Shown: positions 1 to 5,378, counted from the stretch's first letter. The stretch is 7,882 nucleotides of DNA from UMGS172 sp045587185 (GCA_045587185.1 JAZNBS010000042.1:1-7882); one strand, 5' to 3'. A program made the numbers and translations. The notes: a model not told the origin generated them from the sequence alone.

Positions 1-1122
1 ACCACTCTTACTGCAGCAATCACCAAGTATCTTTCTTTGAAGGGATATGCACAGTTCGAGGACTATGCAAACATCGATAAGGCTCCCGAAGAGAGAGAGC
101 GTGGTATCACCATTAACACCGCTCACGTTGAGTACGAGACTGACAACCGTCACTATGCTCACGTTGACTGCCCCGGACACGCTGACTATGTTAAGAACAT
201 GATCACCGGTGCTGCTCAGATGGACGGTGCTATCCTTGTTATCGCTTCTACCGACGGTCCTATGGCTCAGACCAAGGAGCACCTTCTCCTTGCTCGTCAG
301 GTTGGTGTTCCCTACATCGTTGTTTTCATGAACAAGGTTGACCAGGTTGACGACCCCGAACTTCTCGATCTCGTAGAGATGGAAATCCGTGAGACTCTTG
401 ACAAGTATGAGTTCCCCGGTGACGATACCCCCATCGTCAAGGGCTCTGCTCTTAAGGCTCTTGAGGCTGGCAACGATCCTTCCGAGGCTGCTTATGCACC
501 TATCGCAGAACTTATGGACGCTGTTGACAGCTACATTCCTACCCCTGAGCGTAAGGCTGATCTCCCCTTCATTATGCCTATCGAAGACGTTATGACCATT
601 TCCGGTCGTGGTACCGTTGTTACCGGCCGTGTTGAGCGTGGTCAGTTGAACGCAGGTGACGAAGTCGAGATTATCGGTCTTACCGAGGAGCGCAAGAAGA
701 CTGTTGTTACCTCTATGGAAATGTTCCGTAAGACTCTTGATTACTGTGAGGCTGGCGATAACGTTGGTGCTCTTCTCCGTGGCGTAGGCCGTGAAGAGGT
801 TGAGCGTGGACAGGTTCTCTGCAAACCCGGCTCTATCAACCCCCACACCAAGTTCCATGGTCAGGTTTACGTTCTTAAGAAGGAAGAGGGCGGCCGTCAT
901 ACTCCTTTCATGAACAACTATCGTCCTCAGTTCTATTTCAGAACTACTGATGTTACCGGTATCATCACTCTCCCCGCTGGTGTTGAGATGTGCATGCCTG
1001 GTGATAACGTAGAGATGGACGTTGAACTTATCACTCCTATCGCTATCGAAGAGGGTCTCCGCTTCGCTATCCGTGAGGGTGGACGTACTGTTGGTTCCGG
1101 CGTTGTTACCGCTATCAACTAA
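1..1122 (+). CDS. tuf: Elongation factor Tu, 5'-truncated by window edge
   Basis: EF-Tu is the cytoplasmic GTPase that delivers aminoacyl-tRNA to the ribosomal A site. The reading frame is open from base 1. The first residues (TTLTAAITK) directly follow where the P-loop GHVDHGK should be, so about 25 N-terminal residues lie outside the window; 373 residues are present. Visible motifs are switch I GITIN (103-117), G3 DCPGH (166-180), G4 NKVD (331-342) and G5 SAL (444-452). The domain 2 and 3 signatures follow (GRGTVVTGRVERG, then GGRHTPF, RPQFYFRTTDVTG, and the C-terminal LRFAIREGGRTVGSGVV). Codon use is strongly biased, as expected for a highly expressed gene. The TTG at 37 is an internal leucine codon, not a start. 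Transcription ends at the hairpin just downstream. Identity is certain. Confidence 0.98.
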   Translation, partial: TTLTAAITKYLSLKGYAQFEDYANIDKAPEERERGITINTAHVEYETDNRHYAHVDCPGHADYVKNMITGAAQMDGAILVIASTDGPMAQTKEHLLLARQVGVPYIVVFMNKVDQVDDPELLDLVEMEIRETLDKYEFPGDDTPIVKGSALKALEAGNDPSEAAYAPIAELMDAVDSYIPTPERKADLPFIMPIEDVMTISGRGTVVTGRVERGQLNAGDEVEIIGLTEERKKTVVTSMEMFRKTLDYCEAGDNVGALLRGVGREEVERGQVLCKPGSINPHTKFHGQVYVLKKEEGGRHTPFMNNYRPQFYFRTTDVTGIITLPAGVEMCMPGDNVEMDVELITPIAIEEGLRFAIREGGRTVGSGVVTAIN

Positions 1123-1155
1123 TTTGAAGTTAATAAAACTTTAAGTTAAAATTGA

Positions 1156-1194
1156 CCTTCCGTTACTTTTGTGGTGACGGAAGGTTTTTGTTTC
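1156..1194 (+). terminator. Intrinsic terminator of tuf
   Basis: The stem CCTTCCGTTAC (1156-1166) pairs with GTGACGGAAGG (1174-1184), 11 bp including one G-T pair, around a 7-nt loop. A T-rich tract (TTTTTGTTT) follows. It lies 34 bp after the tuf stop and separates tuf from the next operon. Confidence 0.92.
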
Positions 1195-1203
1195 TTATTT
1201 TAC

Positions 1204-1232
1204 TTGACTTTCACAATTTATCGTGTTAAAAT
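1204..1232 (+). promoter_or_regulatory. Sigma-A promoter of yerC–methyltransferase–hslO operon
   Basis: TTGACT (-35, 1204-1209) and TAAAAT (-10, 1227-1232) are separated by exactly 17 bp, immediately downstream of the tuf terminator. Initiation near 1239 would give a leader of about 44 nt before the chosen yerC start. Confidence 0.8.
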
Positions 1233-1282
1233 GTTAGTGCGTAGTAGCGTTCACACAAATCATGAAAGGTTGTGCCTTTATA

Positions 1283-1570
1283 ATGAATAAATTACATAAT
1301 GAGTGTACTGATTATCTTTTCAAAGCAATTCTTACATTAGAAAATATTGATGAATGTTATGACTTTTTTGAAGATGTTTGCACTATTAAGGAAATCCAGT
1401 CAATAGCCCAGAGGTTTACTGTTGCAAAAATGTTGACTCAGGGCAAGGTTTATAGTGATATTGTTGCTGAGACAGGTGCTTCTACTGCCACCATCAGTCG
1501 TGTAAATCGTTCTCTTAATTATGGAAACGATGCTTACAGAACAGCCTTCGAGCGCATTGAAAAGAAATGA
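1283..1570 (+). CDS. yerC: YerC/YecD-family TrpR-like DNA-binding regulator
   Basis: This is a 95-residue, all-helical member of the TrpR/YerC repressor superfamily, small cytoplasmic DNA-binding proteins. The family hallmarks are visible: the conserved segment CTIKEIQSIAQRF (about residues 33-45), then VAKML, then a helix-turn-helix at about 57-78 with the core ETGASTATISRVNRSLNYG. The ligand and target genes are not shown by the sequence. TrpR binds tryptophan, but YerC proteins are only related to it. I chose the ATG at 1283 because AAAGG lies 5' of it (1265-1269, a rather long 13-nt spacing) and the resulting N-terminus matches family length. An in-frame ATG at 1262 would add 7 residues but has no ribosome site. 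It is the first gene of the operon, and its stop codon overlaps the next start (ATGA). Autoregulation is plausible but no operator was identified. Confidence 0.9.
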   Translation: MNKLHNECTDYLFKAILTLENIDECYDFFEDVCTIKEIQSIAQRFTVAKMLTQGKVYSDIVAETGASTATISRVNRSLNYGNDAYRTAFERIEKK

Positions 1571-2319
1571 GTTACGAAAAATTCGCCTCCTTTTATGATG
1601 CCTTGCAGACCGATGTTGATTATGACGCAAGAACGGAATATCTGACAGAAATTTTCAAAAAATATGACCGTCTGCCCACACTTTTGCTTGATGTTGCGTG
1701 CGGAACAGGCGGTTTTTCTCTGTGCTTTGCCGAAAAGGGTATTGATGTTATAGGCGCCGACCCGTCGCCCGATATGTTGGGTGTTGCAAGGGAAAAGTTT
1801 GCTAACGCGGGCAAAGATTTACTGTTGCTGTGCCAATCGGCTGAGGATCTTGACCTTTATGGCACAGTGGATGGTGCAGTCTGTTGTCTTGATAGCCTTA
1901 ATCATATCATTGATGCCGACGAATTCAAGCGTTCACTTGCCAGAATTGCATTATTCCTTGAACCTCAAAGGCTGTTTGTGTTTGACGTCAATACCGAATT
2001 TAAACACAAAAACGTCTTGTCGGGGTCAACGTTTGCGACGGAAACCGATAAAGTTTTTTGCATTTGGCAGAATTCCGAATGCGATGAGGATGGAATAGTT
2101 GATATTTCACTTGATTTTTTTCAAAAACTTGATGATGGAAAATATCAACGAAGTTCAGAGGATTTCAGTGAGAGGGCATACTGTTCGGAATATATTGAAA
2201 AGTGTATAGTCGATGCGGGCCTTGAAACCGTTGCCGTCTTGGGTGATATGAGTTTTGATGCTCCAAAGGAAACGGCACAACGCATATATTATGTAACAAG
2301 AAGGGTAAACAATGGGTAA
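1567..2319 (+). CDS. Class I SAM-dependent methyltransferase
   Basis: This 250-residue cytoplasmic protein has a Rossmann-fold methyltransferase core. Motif I is LLDVACGTGGFS (residues 40-51), which forms the SAM-binding glycine loop. The acidic post-I region is VIGADPSPDML (about 61-71), with D65 placed to contact the ribose hydroxyls. A motif IV-like segment, VCCLDSLNHI (105-114), follows, then an RLFVFDVNTE strand (about 135-144). The N-terminal YEKFASFYDAL helix is typical of the small-molecule methyltransferase type often annotated UbiE/Methyltransf_25. The substrate cannot be inferred. Its ATG overlaps the yerC stop by 4 nt and its 3' end overlaps hslO by 8 nt, so translation of the three genes is probably coupled. 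Its own ribosome site is weak, which supports coupling. Confidence is high for the fold and low for any specific substrate. Confidence 0.9.
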   Translation: MSYEKFASFYDALQTDVDYDARTEYLTEIFKKYDRLPTLLLDVACGTGGFSLCFAEKGIDVIGADPSPDMLGVAREKFANAGKDLLLLCQSAEDLDLYGTVDGAVCCLDSLNHIIDADEFKRSLARIALFLEPQRLFVFDVNTEFKHKNVLSGSTFATETDKVFCIWQNSECDEDGIVDISLDFFQKLDDGKYQRSSEDFSERAYCSEYIEKCIVDAGLETVAVLGDMSFDAPKETAQRIYYVTRRVNNG

Positions 2320-3196
2320 ACTTATAAGATGCATTACAAGTGAGGGTGCCATAATGGCAACCTGTGTTGACACAACCGATATTGTAGCCGTCGCCGAGAA
2401 GTATCATAAAACTTCGGCGGTGGTTACTGCTGCATTAGGTAGATTGCTGACCGCAGCCTCAATGATGGGCAATATGCTTAAGTCATCGGACCATACGCTC
2501 ACTTTGCGTATAATGGGTGAGGGTCAGATTGGTAACCTTGTGGCCGCAAGTGACTTTGACGGCAATGTCAGGGGATACGTTACCAATCCCGTTGTCGAGA
2601 TTCCTTTGAATGCAAAGGGCAAATTGGATGTTGGAGGTGCAGTTGGGGCAGGTACCCTGTATGTTATTAAGGACCTTGGTATGAAGGACCCTTACGTTGG
2701 ACAGATACCGTTGACAACGGGTGAGATTGCTGAGGATATTACGTCATACTATGCTATCAGTGAGCAGATACCGACTATATGTGCGTTGGGTGTGTTGGTC
2801 AATCCTGATTTGACGGTGAATGTTGCGGGTGGTTTTATCATTCAACTGTTGCCAGGATATACCGATGCCGAAATTGACAAACTTGAGGATTCAGTCAAGG
2901 ATATCGAATCGGTAACCAAAATGTTGTCTAACGGAAAGACTCCTGAGGAGATACTGCGTTTGTGCTTGAAAAATTATGAGGTTGAAGTTCTGTATGAGCA
3001 GGAGATAGAATATAAATGTAAATGCAGCCGCGAGCGTACAGAGGCCGCGTTAATGTGTGTTGGAACTGAGGATCTTGAGGAGATGGCCAATGATGAAAAG
3101 GGTACTGAGGTGTGCTGTCATTTCTGCGATAAAAGGTACGTGTTTACTAAAGAAGATATCGAGAAAATAATTTCAAAAAAACTTCAAAAAAATTGA
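2312..3196 (+). CDS. hslO: Hsp33 redox-regulated molecular chaperone
   Basis: This cytoplasmic holdase chaperone is activated by oxidation. In the family, four C-terminal cysteines bind zinc when reduced and form disulfides under oxidative stress, unfolding a linker to expose client-binding surface. The 294-residue length is normal. The N-terminal domain shows HKTSAVVTAALGRLLTAASMMG (about 32-53) and the conserved G-rich core GNVRGYVTNP (84-93). The redox switch is complete: C236-K-C238 and C269-H-F-C272, with an extra cysteine at C268. The start is supported by AGAAGGG at 2299-2305, 6 nt upstream. The gene overlaps the methyltransferase by 8 nt. No terminator is evident between its stop and the tRNA promoter 10 bp downstream, so some read-through into the tRNA array is likely. 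Confidence 0.97.
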   Translation: MGKLIRCITSEGAIMATCVDTTDIVAVAEKYHKTSAVVTAALGRLLTAASMMGNMLKSSDHTLTLRIMGEGQIGNLVAASDFDGNVRGYVTNPVVEIPLNAKGKLDVGGAVGAGTLYVIKDLGMKDPYVGQIPLTTGEIAEDITSYYAISEQIPTICALGVLVNPDLTVNVAGGFIIQLLPGYTDAEIDKLEDSVKDIESVTKMLSNGKTPEEILRLCLKNYEVEVLYEQEIEYKCKCSRERTEAALMCVGTEDLEEMANDEKGTEVCCHFCDKRYVFTKEDIEKIISKKLQKN

Positions 3197-3205
3197 AAAA
3201 AAGTG

Positions 3206-3234
3206 TTGACAAATGCCTCTCATTGTGTTAATAT
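3206..3234 (+). promoter_or_regulatory. Strong promoter of tRNA array
   Basis: A perfect -35 TTGACA (3206-3211), a 17-bp spacer and -10 TAATAT (3229-3234) are present, with an extended -10 TGT just upstream (3226-3228). It lies 10 bp after the hslO stop and about 45 bp before the first tRNA. This is the closest match to consensus in the window, as expected for stable RNA genes. Confidence 0.92.
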
Positions 3235-3278
3235 ATCATTCGTCGCCGGTGGTACACTAAACAGTAACCTGCGTAGAT

Positions 3279-3354
3279 GGGAGCATAGCTCAGCTGGGAG
3301 AGCATCTGCCTTACAAGCAGAGGGTCACAGGTTCGAGCCCTGTTGTTCCCACCA
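3279..3354 (+). tRNA. tRNA-Val (anticodon TAC)
   Basis: This is a complete cloverleaf. The acceptor GGGAGCA pairs with TGTTCCC (one G-T). The anticodon stem is TCTGC/GCAGA with loop CTTACAA, giving anticodon TAC at 3312-3314. The T arm is ACAGG-TTCGAGC-CCTGT. Discriminator A and an encoded CCA are present. First gene of the array. Confidence 0.97.
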
Positions 3355-3360
3355 TTAGGT

Positions 3361-3437
3361 GGCCTGGTAGTTCAGTTGGTTAGAACGCTAGCCTGTCACG
3401 CTAGAGGTCGTGGGTTCGAGCCCCATCCAGGTCGCCA
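3361..3437 (+). tRNA. tRNA-Asp (anticodon GTC)
   Basis: The acceptor GGCCTGG pairs with CCAGGTC (one G-T). The anticodon stem is CTAGC/GCTAG with loop CTGTCAC, giving anticodon GTC at 3395-3397. The T loop TTCGAGC is present. Discriminator G and encoded CCA complete the gene. It starts 6 nt after tRNA-Val. Confidence 0.97.
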
Positions 3438-3443
3438 ACTTAC

Positions 3444-3519
3444 GCCTCTGTAGCTCAGTAGGTAGAGCAGGGGACTGAAAATCCCCGTGTCATTGGTTCG
3501 ATTCCGATCGGAGGCACCA
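3444..3519 (+). tRNA. tRNA-Phe (anticodon GAA)
   Basis: The acceptor GCCTCTG pairs with CGGAGGC (one T-G). The anticodon stem is GGGGA/TCCCC with loop CTGAAAA, giving anticodon GAA at 3477-3479. The T arm is ATTGG-TTCGATT-CCGAT. Discriminator A and encoded CCA are present. It follows tRNA-Asp by 6 nt. Confidence 0.97.
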
Positions 3520-3524
3520 TTTAT

Positions 3525-3600
3525 GCGGATTTAGCTCATCTGGTAGAGCGCCACCTTGCCAAGGTGGAGGTAGCGAGTTCGAGCCTCGTAATCCGCTCCA
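3525..3600 (+). tRNA. tRNA-Gly (anticodon GCC)
   Basis: The acceptor GCGGATT pairs with AATCCGC. The anticodon stem is CCACC/GGTGG with loop TTGCCAA, giving anticodon GCC at 3558-3560. The T loop TTCGAGC and an encoded CCA (3598-3600) are present. The next base begins a terminator stem, so the mature 3' end directly abuts that hairpin. Confidence 0.97.
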
Positions 3601-3637
3601 ACGGGACGCTTAAACGCTGTAAGCGTCCCGTCTTTTT
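3601..3637 (+). terminator. Perfect-stem intrinsic terminator between tRNA-Gly and tRNA-Cys
   Basis: ACGGGACGCTT (3601-3611) pairs perfectly with AAGCGTCCCGT (3621-3631), 11 bp around a 9-nt loop, followed by CTTTTTA. It starts at the first base after the tRNA-Gly CCA. It would end the Val-Asp-Phe-Gly transcript and leave only 14 nt before tRNA-Cys. Confidence 0.9.
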
Positions 3638-3651
3638 ATCAAAATGTATAT

Positions 3652-3725
3652 GGCGCCATGGCCAAGCGGTAAGGCAAAGGTCTGCAACACCTCTATCCCC
3701 AGTTCGATTCTGGGTGGCGCCTCCA
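3652..3725 (+). tRNA. tRNA-Cys (anticodon GCA)
   Basis: The acceptor GGCGCCA pairs perfectly with TGGCGCC. Discriminator T, typical of tRNA-Cys, and an encoded CCA are present. The anticodon loop CTGCAAC gives anticodon GCA at 3684-3686. The anticodon stem has four pairs plus an A·C mismatch at its outer end (A3677 with C3693), and loop position 38 is C. The T arm is CCCAG-TTCGATT-CTGGG. It lies downstream of a strong terminator with no promoter-like hexamers fitting the short gap, so it is probably expressed by read-through. Confidence 0.95.
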
Positions 3726-3726
3726 C

Positions 3727-3786
3727 ATGAATCACCCCTCAAATCTGAACCATTAATGTTCAGTTGAAGGGTGATTCATTTTTTTA
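3727..3786 (+). terminator. Long hairpin terminator after tRNA-Cys
   Basis: ATGAATCACCC (3727-3737) pairs perfectly with GGGTGATTCAT (3769-3779). The stem continues with TCAA/TTGA (3739-3742 with 3764-3767) and CTGAAC/GTTCAG (3745-3750 with 3758-3763), about 21 bp in total with a C·A mismatch and a 2-nt bulge. A run of seven Ts (3779-3785) follows. It starts one base after the tRNA CCA end. Confidence 0.92.
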
Positions 3787-3800
3787 TTATCAGTGTTTAT

Positions 3801-3821
3801 GCGGCTCTAAGCCGCTTTTTT
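3801..3821 (+). terminator. Short second terminator hairpin
   Basis: GCGGC (3801-3805) pairs with GCCGC (3811-3815), with T3806-A3810 able to extend the stem, followed by six Ts. It acts as a back-up to the hairpin 15 bp upstream. Nothing else recognisable lies between it and the IS end at about 3906; that stretch is AT-rich spacer. Confidence 0.6.
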
Positions 3822-3905
3822 ATTTTTGGGTTAATTGCGCACGGTTTCCGAAATCCATTAAAATGAGTTCCTGATTTCTGAAATATCATAAATATGAACT
3901 ACAGG

Positions 3906-3921
3906 TGTTCAGTTCCTATGC
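3906..3921 (+). repeat. Terminal inverted repeat, transposase 3'-side end
   Basis: TGTTCAGTTCCTATGC matches the opposite end (5122-5137, reversed) at 12 of 16 positions. It contains the complement of the transposase TAG stop (3916-3918). Confidence 0.7.
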
Positions 3922-5055
3922 TTCTAAACTTATTTGCTTCTTGAAATAGTTCATTTCATATGCGTCAGGTGACCGGTAATTCAAGAACTCATGTGGGCGA
4001 CGGCTATTATAATGCTCTACGTATTCTTTTACAGCCTCTTTTAGTTCGCGCTCAGAACGAAATTGGATGCGATAAAGTTTTTCGGATTTTAACGATTTAA
4101 AAAATGCTTCAATGATAGAATTATCATATGGCTTGCTTGGTCTTGAAAAAGTTTGTTTTACACCTAACTCTTTTAGATAGTCAACATAGGTTCGAGCAAT
4201 ATAATTACTGCCCTGATCACTATGAAAATGCAACTTTTCGGGCTGGCGGTTTTCATAAGCCATTTTGAATGTCGCCTTGGTAATATGAGTGCTATTGCAA
4301 GTGGAAATCCTATAGCCGACTATTTTGCGAGAATAGATGTCTAAAATAGCGCAGATGTAATAATAAATATTTTTTAATTTGAAGATTGTTACATCACCAA
4401 CCCATATTTCGTTGGGTTTGGTTGCGTTCAGTTTATATGTTGCTGCAAGTTGTTTACGCTCTTGCGATTTAAGGTAGAGTTTCTTTGCTCCGCCTCTGGA
4501 AGAGAACCAGCCGTTATCGTGCATAATGTCAGCCACAGTGTTGGGGCTAATTTGATATCCTCGCTCTTTCAATATAGCATGGATTTTTCTCGCACCATAT
4601 ACTTGGTCGCTTTCATCAAAAATTTCTTCAATAATCGGAGTGATCTCAGCTCTTCTTTGGGCTGCAATCGTATCTTCGTTTTTGTTTCGTAGAATGTGAT
4701 TATAATAGCTGCCTTTTGCCACTTTCATAGTTTTACAGAGCAGATTTACGCTATATTGATTTGCAAGACTGAAAATGAAAGCGTAGCGTTCTAATAACGG
4801 CGCATCTACAGTGCAGGGCGACATTTGCAAAATCTCGACCATTTGTTCCAACTGCTCACATTTTTGCTTCAGGTCATTGTATTCTCGCAGGTTGATTGGC
4901 TTTGTTCTTTTGATTTCTTTACCGTGTTGTTCGATCCAGGAATATACCGTGTTGCGGGACAGAGAGTATTCTTTTGCTAAAGCTGAGACAGTGCTACCGG
5001 CAAAGTGTTCCCCCACAACATGCTGCTTGAATTCCTTTGTGTACTCTTTTTTCAT
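3916..5055 (-). CDS. IS3-family transposase, single-ORF (OrfA and OrfB continuous)
   Basis: This 379-residue DDE transposase catalyses copy-out transposition of the element around it. The N-terminus (about 1-45) is a helix-turn-helix (SALAKEYSLSRNTVYSWI) that should bind the terminal repeats. A leucine-rich coiled coil follows (about 57-77, LKQKCEQLEQMVEIL), then an HTH_21-like region around YGARKIHAILKERG (153-166). The integrase core has the full triad: D221 (VGDVT), D280 (HSDQGSNY) and E316 (IIEAFF), with the DD(35)E spacing of IS3. In most IS3 elements OrfA and OrfB are joined by programmed -1 frameshifting. Here one frame runs through the junction (about 77-90), as in a known clostridial lineage. 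An AAGGAGG site 7 nt before the ATG supports the start. All key residues are intact, so it could be active. Confidence 0.96.
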   Translation of the reverse strand: MKKEYTKEFKQHVVGEHFAGSTVSALAKEYSLSRNTVYSWIEQHGKEIKRTKPINLREYNDLKQKCEQLEQMVEILQMSPCTVDAPLLERYAFIFSLANQYSVNLLCKTMKVAKGSYYNHILRNKNEDTIAAQRRAEITPIIEEIFDESDQVYGARKIHAILKERGYQISPNTVADIMHDNGWFSSRGGAKKLYLKSQERKQLAATYKLNATKPNEIWVGDVTIFKLKNIYYYICAILDIYSRKIVGYRISTCNSTHITKATFKMAYENRQPEKLHFHSDQGSNYIARTYVDYLKELGVKQTFSRPSKPYDNSIIEAFFKSLKSEKLYRIQFRSERELKEAVKEYVEHYNSRRPHEFLNYRSPDAYEMNYFKKQISLEA

Positions 5056-5077
5056 GATATAACCTCCTTAACTTTGT

Positions 5078-5102
5078 ATGGGTAAAAAGTAAACTTACCC
5101 AT
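5078..5102 (-). repeat. Inverted repeat in the transposase leader
   Basis: ATGGGTAA (5078-5085) and TTACCCAT (5095-5102) form an 8-bp perfect inverted repeat around 9 nt. It lies between the putative transposase promoter and its ribosome site (5063-5069) without covering the latter. It may form a leader hairpin or be a protein-binding site; its role is not shown. Confidence 0.6.
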
Positions 5103-5106
5103 CATT

Positions 5107-5135
5107 ATTGTACAATGTTCTGGATGGCAAGTGAA
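5107..5135 (-). promoter_or_regulatory. Possible transposase promoter overlapping the IS end
   Basis: On the minus strand, TTCACT (complement of 5130-5135) and TACAAT (complement of 5107-5112) are 17 bp apart, with the -35 inside the terminal repeat. The -35 is poor (4 of 6), so this would be a weak promoter, as is usual for a transposase. Confidence 0.45.
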
Positions 5136-5137
5136 CA
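5122..5137 (-). repeat. Terminal inverted repeat, transposase 5'-side end
   Basis: Read inward on the minus strand it is TGTTCACTTGCCATCC, pairing with the repeat at 3906-3921. It overlaps the possible transposase -35 element. Confidence 0.7.
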
Positions 5138-5144
5138 CACTAGG

Positions 5145-5161
5145 ACCGTTACACTAACGGT
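5145..5161. repeat. 7-bp perfect inverted repeat next to the IS
   Basis: ACCGTTA (5145-5151) and TAACGGT (5155-5161) flank a CAC centre. No T tract follows, so it is not a terminator. It could be an operator-type dyad or part of the former insertion target. It lies about 80 bp upstream of the leader-RNA promoter. Confidence 0.5.
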
Positions 5162-5239
5162 GGGACAATGACTTTTGAGAAAAAATTTTGGTTAGAATTA
5201 AAAATTACGTGTTTGGATGAATAATAACCAGAAAAAATA

Positions 5240-5268
5240 TAGATTTTTATAACGATGTATGTTATACT
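5240..5268 (+). promoter_or_regulatory. Extended -10 promoter for the leader RNA
   Basis: TATACT (5263-5268) is preceded by the extended -10 triplet TGT (5260-5262). The -35 position (TAGATT, 17 bp upstream) is poor, which an extended -10 can compensate. Start of transcription would be near 5275. The surrounding DNA is very AT-rich. Confidence 0.6.
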
Positions 5269-5274
5269 ATTTAT

Positions 5275-5378
5275 AAGAAATTTTCGGTGAGGTTATAGGA
5301 ACATCTGCCCACCCGAGAACTGAAAACGGACGATGATGAAGCCTGTAACTTGAAAAAAGTTACGGGCTTTTGCGTTTT
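5275..5378 (+). promoter_or_regulatory. Structured leader RNA with terminator/antiterminator (riboswitch-like), class unrecognised
   Basis: A transcript of about 100 nt from the promoter at 5240-5268 would end at the terminator at 5341-5367. AGGTTATAGG (5290-5299) can pair over 10 continuous positions (two G·U) with CCTGTAACTT (5342-5351), the 5' arm of that terminator, so the two structures exclude each other. Inside the antiterminator loop, CATC (5302-5305) can pair with GATG (5332-5335 or 5335-5338). In the alternative fold, TCGGTG (5284-5289) can pair with CACCCGA (5310-5316, one bulge), which would occupy the region needed for the antiterminator. This is the layout of a transcription-attenuating riboswitch or leader controlling the sigma-factor operon 80 nt downstream. 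It could also be a stand-alone small RNA. I do not recognise the class; the size resembles small transcription-ON switches such as guanidine-IV, but this is only a comparison to test. Confidence 0.5.
5341..5378 (+). terminator. Terminator of the leader RNA
   Basis: GCCTGTAACTT (5341-5351) pairs with AAGTTACGGGC (5357-5367), 11 bp with one T·G pair and a GAAAA loop, followed by TTTTGCGTTTT. It precedes the sigma-factor start by about 80 nt. Its 5' arm is shared with the proposed antiterminator. Confidence 0.85.

Larger units (their letters stand above)
3906..5137 (-). mobile_element. IS3-family insertion sequence, apparently complete
   Basis: The element is about 1232 bp and holds one full-length DDE transposase on the minus strand. 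Imperfect terminal inverted repeats are visible: TGTTCAGTTCCTATGC (3906-3921) against TGTTCACTTGCCATCC read inward from 5137, 12 of 16 identical and starting with the TG typical of IS3-family ends. The left repeat overlaps the transposase stop codon. No clean 3-5 bp target duplication is seen at these boundaries. ACTA occurs at 3898-3901 and 5139-5142 but would need an asymmetric left end, so the termini may be off by a few bases. The insertion sits just after the tRNA terminators and interrupts no recognisable gene. Confidence 0.85.

Noticed and set aside
1262..1282. Earlier ATG for the YerC-like gene
   Set aside because: No ribosome site precedes it. The ATG at 1283 has AAAGG upstream and gives the usual family N-terminus.
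3536..3767. Open frames on both strands across tRNA-Gly, tRNA-Cys and their terminators
   Set aside because: They overlap complete cloverleaf tRNA genes and terminator hairpins, have no ribosome sites and read like no protein family.
3845..3892. Imperfect direct repeat (TTTCCGAAAT / TTTCTGAAAT, 30 bp apart) left of the IS
   Set aside because: Only the first 10 bases match well (9 of 10). The rest diverges and the region is AT-rich, so chance is likely.
4790..4830. Programmed frameshift or broken junction between OrfA and OrfB of the transposase
   Set aside because: One frame runs straight through the junction and no slippery run is seen there. Single-ORF IS3 transposases are known in Clostridia.
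4450..5062. Plus-strand open frames inside the insertion sequence
   Set aside because: They are antisense to the full-length transposase, which has an intact catalytic triad and a strong ribosome site.
5189..5230. TGGTTA/TAACCA inverted repeat upstream of the leader promoter
   Set aside because: Only 6 bp with about 30 bp between the arms in AT-rich DNA; expected by chance.
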